Shown piece after piece: positions 52,268 through 58,424 of a stretch of 64,000 nucleotides of DNA (positions within the stretch are counted from its first letter, which is position 1; the number at the start of each line of letters is the position of its first letter). The stretch is taken from positions 117,436-181,435 of IMG/VR virus record IMGVR_UViG_3300046507_000371; one strand, 5' to 3'. The notes beneath the pieces are model-generated. The model saw nothing but the letters and a program-made list of their open reading frames with translations, ran no database searches and was not told the origin of the DNA. This DNA is from a virus. Made by a program: the position numbers and the translations under genes.

Positions 52268-53519
52268 TTTCTACTTCCTCTTCGTCTTCTTCAGTCTCTT
52301 CACCTTCTTCAGGTGCATTCTTAGTTAGCTTTGGTAATAGGTCTTCGTAACCACCCAGTCCAGTCCAAGGAACAATATCCCAGACTGCTGTTTTCAGCGA
52401 GTACGTACCCTGAGCCCCACTATCTAGACTGTGTAAAACTAAAAGAGTATCAAATGCCATATTCTTTACACGAACTTTTGTCGTGTGCCAAATATATAAG
52501 ATATCGAACTTTATGTTGTGGCCTACTTTTGGCCTATCGCTCTCTAGGAACAGTTTTACAAATTCCCAAGCTTCATCTGCGTTGTACATCTTATTCTCAC
52601 GATGCCACAACGGAATTACCAAAGCCTTTACTTGCTTGTCAACCTGATCTCTATATCCAAACTGAACACACAGAAGCTTTGCATTCTCAGCCAGTCCATC
52701 CAGACTAGTCGTTTCAGTATCTAGACTTACAATTGCATTTGCAGGAAGTTTAATCAACGTATTCATAAAATCCTTTACGTCGTCAAGGCTTCTCGCTACT
52801 CGAATTCGGTTCTCTTTATAGAACTTGATTGCTTCTTCAAGAGTAGGCGGTTTTAAATGCCCTGTAGCCATCGCTACGGCCTTCTTGAAGTCCCGGAGGA
52901 TCACGCCATACAACTCTTGACCCCAGAAGGCCCCAGAGGCGTTCTGACGAATCATCGTCAATGCTCTTGGATGAATTGTGATGATTACATTATCAATGTA
53001 CTCGCCACGATTACCCGTGTTACTGTGCTTCTTATATCCAAGTGCTTTAGTGACTGCTGTTGCCAGACTGATAATCACTTTAGGTTTGCAACGCTCTATC
53101 TCTTCTAAAAGATAAGGCTTGCATTTCATAAGCTTTGTTGCAGTCGGTGCTTTACCCTTTGGGAAGTCTTCTTCGTTAGGAGCACACTTAAGCAAGTTTA
53201 CAAGACGGTATTTCAAATCTCCGAATCCTGCTTGCTTGCAGAGATGGTGAATAATGTCTTGTTGAATCTTCTCTTGCTGTCCTTCTACTCTGTCCCACTT
53301 CCCAGCAGGTGCCGCATGGTCCTGAATGATCAGGATGTCTACTTCGTTTTGAGCAAGACGTACGTTGTTGTACGATTTGCATTTCAGCTTACAGACTTTG
53401 TCGCAATATGTTTGACTAATCTTGCTGAAATCTTCCTTGCTATGGATTGCCACTTCTACAGACGTTGTAATCTTTCTTTCATACAACTCGTTCAGTGGAA
53501 GATCTGAGATCTTTGCCAT
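52260..53519 (-). CDS. Uracil-DNA glycosylase-like domain fused to 3'-5' exonuclease
   Basis: The N-terminal ~210 residues resemble family 4 uracil-DNA glycosylase: cysteines at 39, 43 and 47 with C112, C133 and C144 that may bind an iron-sulphur cluster, LLKCAPN near 110, and ITIHPRAL near 180. The C-terminal part is a DnaQ/PolA-type exonuclease with DTET (267-270), GHNIKFD (333-339) and TYSLKTA. Motif III is missing and is found at the start of the polymerase gene. The tail is very acidic (EEGEETEEDEEEVESD). Confidence 0.8.
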   Translation of the reverse strand: MAKISDLPLNELYERKITTSVEVAIHSKEDFSKISQTYCDKVCKLKCKSYNNVRLAQNEVDILIIQDHAAPAGKWDRVEGQQEKIQQDIIHHLCKQAGFGDLKYRLVNLLKCAPNEEDFPKGKAPTATKLMKCKPYLLEEIERCKPKVIISLATAVTKALGYKKHSNTGNRGEYIDNVIITIHPRALTMIRQNASGAFWGQELYGVILRDFKKAVAMATGHLKPPTLEEAIKFYKENRIRVARSLDDVKDFMNTLIKLPANAIVSLDTETTSLDGLAENAKLLCVQFGYRDQVDKQVKALVIPLWHRENKMYNADEAWEFVKLFLESDRPKVGHNIKFDILYIWHTTKVRVKNMAFDTLLVLHSLDSGAQGTYSLKTAVWDIVPWTGLGGYEDLLPKLTKNAPEEGEETEEDEEEVESD

Positions 53520-53583
53520 TGTTTCTTTCTTCCGTTAAAACGTTATTATCTCATTGAACAGAAGGCTCAACAAGACTTGACTT

Positions 53584-54057
53584 TTAGTTGCTATAGTATC
53601 CTGAAACCAGCCATGCTGGTTCCGTGTAGCTTATACCATACTTCTCGCAGAAATTGCGCAGTCTATCGATCTCTTCTTGAGACACTTCCAGGTCCTCTGG
53701 ATCGAGCTTTGTGCAATCCCAGATTTCTCCTACTGATACCTTCTTTGAATACAGAATGTATGCAGGATATTCACTTGTGCCGTAGTGTTCTATTCCGACG
53801 CCTACATTTTCCAAGGCGTTATGCTTAGCATCCCAGTAAGCACAATACAACTCCTTGGTTTCTTCTGAATAATCTTCTGTTGGGTGCACTACTCCTAATT
53901 CTTTCAGAATCAAACTTTCAACAGCGTCTCCAACGCCATCGTAGTTTTCTTCTCCCACCGCTTCCCGAAGAGTATTTTCAAACTTCTCAAACTCTTCGTA
54001 GTCATCTTCGATACCCCCTAGATCAATACCGAAAACTAACTTTATATCTATACTCAT
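53584..54057 (-). CDS. Hypothetical protein (157 aa)
   Basis: A 157-residue acidic protein (IDIKLVFGIDLGGIEDDYEE ... PAYILYSKKVSVGEIWDCTK) with alternating strands and helices. No family recognised. It lies between thg1 and the UDG-exonuclease gene. Confidence 0.65.
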   Translation of the reverse strand: MSIDIKLVFGIDLGGIEDDYEEFEKFENTLREAVGEENYDGVGDAVESLILKELGVVHPTEDYSEETKELYCAYWDAKHNALENVGVGIEHYGTSEYPAYILYSKKVSVGEIWDCTKLDPEDLEVSQEEIDRLRNFCEKYGISYTEPAWLVSGYYSN

Positions 54058-54062
54058 CCCCA

Positions 54063-54896
54063 TTACTGCCCCGCATGAAAAAGTCTAAACGAACCTTGAC
54101 TCACAGTAAGCGACGTGAGCTTAGGAACATCATTAATAACTTCAATTGCACTTCTGATTACTTCTCTTGATGCTGGCTTGTTAGCGTCAGGAATCAACGA
54201 CCAAGTATGGTCATCAATCGCTACGAGCTTCTTAAACTTCTTGGTGAACGTACCTTGCCTAAAAGATTCAGGATAGTCGTGGAAGTTAATCCCTACTTGT
54301 CGAAGCATTTCAATTTTCTCAGCAGTGTTTTTATGAAGCAACTCTGAGTTGTTGAAGACCGTGTGCGCAGCCATGCTGACACTGTTCTTACGAGCATCCC
54401 ACTGACGCCATACAAAGTAATCATATGCTTGCTCCCATTTTGGGAATTGGAATACACGAGCATCAAAGACTGGACGTGCTGCGAATTTGCTCGGCAGGAA
54501 GCCTTGCAAGTAACTGTTAAAAATCACTGAGCACTTTGCAGCATAGACGCTTAGCCATTTCTGAACCTTGCCATCAAAGTTCAGCTGTGCAGTAGGATCC
54601 CTATTAAACCAAAGAAGACTGATCTCATCGCTCTGGTGGTATGCCAGATCAGGATTCAATTCCTTGATCAGATCATCCACTGTACATTGAAACGTTTGAG
54701 CCAGTTCTTTATCGTAGGGCTTGGTGAGACCCTTTGTGAATGTATGGAATGCGTTCCCATCAAAGCGAATGACAGTCGGCAGACCTGGCATCAAGTGTTC
54801 GCTGTTGTACTTCTTTTCATACCGCTTCATTTCGTCGCCAAGAGCGTTGAAATCAAGATGGCGAATTTCTTCTGTTATCTGTGTCTGTGTCATTTG
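54063..54896 (-). CDS. thg1: Thg1-like 3'-5' RNA polymerase
   Basis: Thg1 family enzymes add nucleotides in the 3'-5' direction, for example G-1 on tRNA-His, or repair truncated tRNA 5' ends. The 277-residue protein has VIRFDGNAFHTFTKG (first metal Asp), AYHQSDEISLLW (second acidic pair) and PVFDARVFQFP, all family hallmarks. I chose ATG 54896 rather than the longer frame, which would run through a terminator. Its presence alongside pnkp/hen1 points to tRNA repair. Confidence 0.9.
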   Translation of the reverse strand, partial: QMTQTQITEEIRHLDFNALGDEMKRYEKKYNSEHLMPGLPTVIRFDGNAFHTFTKGLTKPYDKELAQTFQCTVDDLIKELNPDLAYHQSDEISLLWFNRDPTAQLNFDGKVQKWLSVYAAKCSVIFNSYLQGFLPSKFAARPVFDARVFQFPKWEQAYDYFVWRQWDARKNSVSMAAHTVFNNSELLHKNTAEKIEMLRQVGINFHDYPESFRQGTFTKKFKKLVAIDDHTWSLIPDANKPASREVIRSAIEVINDVPKLTSLTVSQGSFRLFHAGQ

Positions 54897-54904
54897 AGTA
54901 AACC

Positions 54905-54934
54905 AAAAAAAACCGGGGAGGTCGAGTCCCCGGT
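54905..54934 (-). terminator. Strong terminator between promoter and thg1
   Basis: ACCGGGGA (54912-54919) pairs with TCCCCGGT (54927-54934), followed on the minus strand by seven T residues. It lies inside the leader of thg1, below the 55023 promoter, so it must be read through or acts as an attenuator. Confidence 0.8.
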
Positions 54935-55022
54935 CAAAGACCAATTGACGGGTTAGGTCAATGCACTACCAAGAAAGGGAATTAACCAATGATGACGATC
55001 AATGAGTTTCTTCCATACTTTA

Positions 55023-55032
55023 CTTATACCAA
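55023..55032 (-). promoter_or_regulatory. TTGGTATAAG promoter motif at the edge of the inverted repeat
   Basis: Directly below the left arm of the 55063-55632 repeat region. It drives thg1 and probably the polymerase genes. Confidence 0.7.
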
Positions 55033-55060
55033 AACCACTATAGATTAGTGACTTTTTGGA

Positions 55061-55632
55061 CGTGTCCAGTTTCCTTAAAAAATGTCCAGTTTTAAAATTT
55101 CAGAATTCTTCTTTATAATCAAAGACTTAAAGAGGGTTTGTCCAGTGTGTCCAATTCTTGTTTAGAAAACTGGACAGGTGTTTTCTCTTTAGAATCAAGA
55201 GCTTAGATACGATTGTCCAGAAATTTCGGCTTTTTCGCAAAAACCATACCTCACTTTCTAATAGCCAAAAGATTTACCAAAAAAGAAAACAGACCCCTTA
55301 TATATAAATATATTTTTTAAAAGTTCAAATATAAATATATATATAGTACCCCCTGTTTTCTGGACTGGTTAGGGCTAACCCTAAGTTTTTCTTTTTTTGT
55401 TTTTTATTTAGTCAAAAAGAAAGTGAGGTATGGTTTTTGGAAAAAAGCCGATATTTCTGGACAAAGTGACTTAAGTGTTTGATTCTAAAGAGTAAAATGT
55501 GTCCAGTTTTTTTTAGAGAAATTGGACAAACTGGACAGATGCTAGTTAAGTCTTTGATTCTAAACATTATTTTTCAAAAGTAAGAACTGGACATTTTTGG
55601 ACAAAACTGGACACATTGAATTTGAAGTCCAG
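55061..55632. other. Candidate replication origin: large inverted repeat with TGTCCAG iterons
   Basis: No gene is supported between 54945 and 55783. The region is AT-rich and its two halves are imperfect mirror images over ~200 bases each: for example AATTTCGGCTTTTT...CCATACCTCACTTTCT (55220-55260) against AGAAAGTGAGGTATGG...AAAAGCCGATATTTC (55420-55457). TGTCCAG occurs at 55063, 55083, 55139, 55214 and 55500, and CTGGACA at 55170, 55457, 55531, 55587 and 55607. The centre (55285-55355) is almost pure A/T. Iterons, symmetry and an AT core beside the replication genes fit an origin. Confidence 0.65.
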
Positions 55633-55748
55633 TTTTAGTACAGAAGTATGGCTCTGACTTCACCACAGCCTCCAGGACGGGCTGGAAACCCTAAGACATC
55701 ACTTAGGTAGTCCAGGCTCGTCAGAGGCTCTAAGAGGCTTTAAATGAC

Positions 55749-55779
55749 TAAAAAAGAGAGCCGGAAAATCGGCCCTCTC
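55749..55779 (-). terminator. Rho-independent terminator
   Basis: GAGAG-GGCCG/CCGG-CTCTC stem, followed on the minus strand by TTTTTT. It ends the operon whose last gene is 55784-56893, just above the origin-like region. Confidence 0.75.
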
Positions 55780-55783
55780 AAAG

Positions 55784-56893
55784 TTACAGCGTAGGCATCA
55801 ACTCGGAAAGCTTGAACGAGCCAAAGTCATGGCCGATCTTCACTTTCACAAGTGCCCAAGTGAACACAAAAGACTCATCTTCGAAAAGACCTTCTTCTCG
55901 CATGAGTTCATTGACTTCACCCATGTCCATATCATGAAGTTCCCGGTCAACAATGAATCGTTGCTGATCATTTGGTGTAGGCATGCCACTGTCACGATAT
56001 GCTGCCGTCCATTCAATACCCCGCGCTTGCTGAGCTTGATTGAGAGTAGCCACTATCAAGGTACGTTGTGCACGACGTTCGCTAAAGTCGTATGTCGCTG
56101 TTTCAATAAGATTACTGACATGATTTTGAATACGATGCAAAAGAGCCTGATTAAACTCTTCCGGCTTCTTGCTGCGAACGAACCGTTCAGAGAATGACTG
56201 AAGCAGAACTACTTCTTCATCTTCAACCGAGCGCCCAATCAACAGATGCACAACTTCCATCTTGTTGTAAGCAGTCAGCGCCGGAATCTCCGTAATACCA
56301 GCAGGCAATGCTCCGCCATCGCGGGTCATCACCAGAATGGGGATTTCTTCACGAGTTCGTACGACGGGCTCCAGAGCAGGGATCCGTTCTGACGTTCCCA
56401 ACGACGCTGGCTCATTACGACCTTCGCATCGTCCGTCGTTTTGATCGTCTGACAGAACCTCTGCAAAGTCTGCTTCGGCATCGCCACTCGTTGATGTGAC
56501 GTCTCCCCCCAACTGTACAACTTGTCGTTTGGCAACACGAGTGAGCTGTGGATGACTATTAGCTTGCTCATTTTGAAGCTCCTGTTGAATTTCTTCCTGT
56601 TCAGATTCGTCAAGATCCGTGCCTGCATCTACAGGGTCTGCCGTAGCACTAACTTCCGCTACGGGTTGTACGGGAGCAAGTTCAACGCGTCGCATTTGAC
56701 GCTGAACAGGCTGAAGAGGCGGAATAGAACCTTCGCTAAGTACTTCACCACGAGTCTGTACCAGCGGAGGAAATGACTCCTGCTCCGCTGAAGCTGATTC
56801 CTCTACTCGTTGAGTAGCGTTGAATACAACTCTTTCTTCTTGGGGTTCCGGAGCAAGTTCTACGACAGTACGAGTGGGTTTGTTCAGCTTCAT
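55784..56893 (-). CDS. Hypothetical protein with disordered N-terminus (369 aa)
   Basis: The first ~190 residues are Pro/Gln/Glu/Val-rich and disordered. The second half is structured (ITEIPALTAYNKMEVVHLLI ... HDMDMGEVNELMREEGLFED) and ends in a beta segment. No family recognised. It lies between the origin-like region and the HU-like gene, so a role in replication or packaging control is possible. Confidence 0.6.
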   Translation of the reverse strand: MKLNKPTRTVVELAPEPQEERVVFNATQRVEESASAEQESFPPLVQTRGEVLSEGSIPPLQPVQRQMRRVELAPVQPVAEVSATADPVDAGTDLDESEQEEIQQELQNEQANSHPQLTRVAKRQVVQLGGDVTSTSGDAEADFAEVLSDDQNDGRCEGRNEPASLGTSERIPALEPVVRTREEIPILVMTRDGGALPAGITEIPALTAYNKMEVVHLLIGRSVEDEEVVLLQSFSERFVRSKKPEEFNQALLHRIQNHVSNLIETATYDFSERRAQRTLIVATLNQAQQARGIEWTAAYRDSGMPTPNDQQRFIVDRELHDMDMGEVNELMREEGLFEDESFVFTWALVKVKIGHDFGSFKLSELMPTL

Positions 56894-56915
56894 TTCAACT
56901 CCTAGTTAAAAAGGT

Positions 56916-57272
56916 TTACAGCTCGAAGTGTTCAAGCAAAGTGTCGGTTTCGATTTTTACTGCGTACCATGAAATAGTGTTAACCCAGTGAGTGTCTCCG
57001 TCTTGTCCGGAAATAGTCACGGAATATCCATCAACCATGTTATCGTTCGTATCAACTACAAAGACAGGCTTAAGCGGATGCTTCAAAACGTTGAGGCCTT
57101 CTTCTTGCACCGTGTTAAGGTGATCTACCACGATCATTTGATGTGCTACTTCAGGATTTGAGGCAATGCCGAGAATCGTAGTGGTAGTACCTACATTACC
57201 TGTGTCTTTTGTTGAATGCGAATAGTCTAGCTTCGCAAATACTACGCTTACTGATGTGTTCTTTTCTGTCAT
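56916..57272 (-). CDS. Hypothetical protein (118 aa)
   Basis: A 118-residue beta-rich protein (SVSVVFAKLDYSHSTKDTGN ... DGYSVTISGQDGDTHWVNTI). No family recognised. Seven bases from its upstream neighbour. Confidence 0.6.
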   Translation of the reverse strand: MTEKNTSVSVVFAKLDYSHSTKDTGNVGTTTTILGIASNPEVAHQMIVVDHLNTVQEEGLNVLKHPLKPVFVVDTNDNMVDGYSVTISGQDGDTHWVNTISWYAVKIETDTLLEHFEL

Positions 57273-57279
57273 GCTTTCT

Positions 57280-57753
57280 TCAACCGAAAAATAATCCGTA
57301 ACCTGGTGTATTCAGGTGACGTTTTTTACTATCAAAACCATAAAAGTGCATGGTAGGGATAGTGTCTTTAATTACTTGGAAATCTACATCCTTGTCGATG
57401 AGATTTAAACAGTCCAACCAAAGGTTTACAATACCCTTCGGATCTTCTACAGCATACTGTCCTTCATATGTACCTTCTTCGTGACGATACAAGCTGTAGT
57501 CTATGAATCCAACATCGATCCCAGCTTTAACCAAGGCTTCAATTTGATCGTCAGGAATGAAATTGTTTTCATATTCTTTCGCCCACTTACCAGGATCAAT
57601 ACCGAGTTCTTCAATGCACTTAAAGTGCAGTTCTCGAAGGTACTCTACCGGCTTTGTAGACTTGACTACTGTTTCGTCATATCTGCCATGTCCATCGTTG
57701 GACCAATCTCCTAGCACGAACTTAACTAGGTATGTTTCTTGTGCTTCACTCAT
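57280..57753 (-). CDS. Hypothetical protein (157 aa)
   Basis: A 157-residue alpha/beta protein (YLVKFVLGDWSNDGHGRYDE ... DTIPTMHFYGFDSKKRHLNT). Similar unassigned proteins occur in phages. It follows the promoter and hairpin at 57765-57808. Confidence 0.6.
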   Translation of the reverse strand: MSEAQETYLVKFVLGDWSNDGHGRYDETVVKSTKPVEYLRELHFKCIEELGIDPGKWAKEYENNFIPDDQIEALVKAGIDVGFIDYSLYRHEEGTYEGQYAVEDPKGIVNLWLDCLNLIDKDVDFQVIKDTIPTMHFYGFDSKKRHLNTPGYGLFFG

Positions 57754-57764
57754 TTTCTGGACAA

Positions 57765-57790
57765 TAAAAAAGCCAGGTAAAAACCTGGCT
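57765..57790 (-). terminator. Terminator-like hairpin directly below a promoter
   Basis: AGCCAGGT (57771-57778) pairs with ACCTGGCT (57783-57790), followed on the minus strand by TTTTTT. It begins nine bases below the 57799 promoter, the clearest case of promoter followed by terminator. Confidence 0.8.
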
Positions 57791-57798
57791 TCATAACT

Positions 57799-57808
57799 CT
57801 TATACCAA
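57799..57808 (-). promoter_or_regulatory. TTGGTATAAG promoter motif
   Basis: Between the HU-like gene stop and the gene at 57753, with a canonical terminator hairpin right below it. Confidence 0.75.
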
Positions 57809-57823
57809 TAAACGCTTTATTGT

Positions 57824-58102
57824 TTAAGCATTTACAAGTGACTTCAGTGCCTTAGACGATGCTAGGCGAACAGTCTTGCGAGCGGAGATCTGGAGAGATT
57901 CACCGGTACGGGGATTACGACCCGAACGTGCTGAACGCTCACGAACCTTAAGCTTGCCAATGCCCGGAATAAGGGCTTCACCTGAACCAGCAACAGTTAC
58001 TTGAACTGCCTTGGCAAAGGAGTTGATGAATGCGTGAGCAGCCTTCTTGGTAATACCGAGGTCAGTGCTGATGGAGTTGATGAGTTGTGCTTTTGTTGTC
58101 AT
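57824..58102 (-). CDS. HU/IHF-family DNA-binding protein
   Basis: HU proteins bend and wrap DNA. The 92-residue protein has KAQLINSISTDLGITKKAAH at the start, GIGKLKVRERSARSGRNPRT in the beta-arm with the conserved G-R-N-P, and a final helix KTVRLASSKALKSLV. Length matches HU (90-95). It could help open the nearby origin-like region. Confidence 0.92.
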   Translation of the reverse strand: MTTKAQLINSISTDLGITKKAAHAFINSFAKAVQVTVAGSGEALIPGIGKLKVRERSARSGRNPRTGESLQISARKTVRLASSKALKSLVNA

Positions 58103-58107
58103 TTCAA

Positions 58108-58350
58108 TTAATTGTGAATAGGTTTTGCTGCGTAAAGCTTTACTGGCTTTGGACCGAATGTGTAGTTCATTGTCAGTAGATTCTTCGAATAGGCTTCTCG
58201 AATTGCGTAGAATTCATCATCTGCCCAAACATGTCCCAGGAGAGGCTTTGGACCCCAACTGTCTTTCCAAAAGTCCGGGTAGATTGCATACTTGAATTTA
58301 CCAGGACCATAAAAACTGCGAGTTGGCTTGTGTGCCGTTGTCTTGTTCAT
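58108..58350 (-). CDS. Hypothetical protein (80 aa)
   Basis: An 80-residue Lys/Tyr/Pro-rich protein (NKTTAHKPTRSFYGPGKFKY ... NYTFGPKPVKLYAAKPIHN) starting at ATG 58350. No family recognised. Between the primase and HU-like genes. Confidence 0.6.
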   Translation of the reverse strand: MNKTTAHKPTRSFYGPGKFKYAIYPDFWKDSWGPKPLLGHVWADDEFYAIREAYSKNLLTMNYTFGPKPVKLYAAKPIHN

Positions 58351-58424
58351 TTCTTGAATCAAGGAAGTTGTTTAGAAGGTTTAATGATAAAGATCGAAAA
58401 ACCTTCTGTCAACACCTATTTTCG

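Noticed and set aside
52255-52275. Programmed frameshift joining the UDG-exonuclease and polymerase frames
   Set aside because: The frames differ by +1 and overlap by eight bases, but I see no slippery heptamer or clear stimulatory structure; a plain coupled GTG start explains the overlap.
53630-53638. TGGTATAAG inside the gene at 53584-54057
   Set aside because: Coding (Tyr-Gly-Ile-Ser) near the gene's end; the next gene starts only at 53519 without the usual leader, so support is weak.
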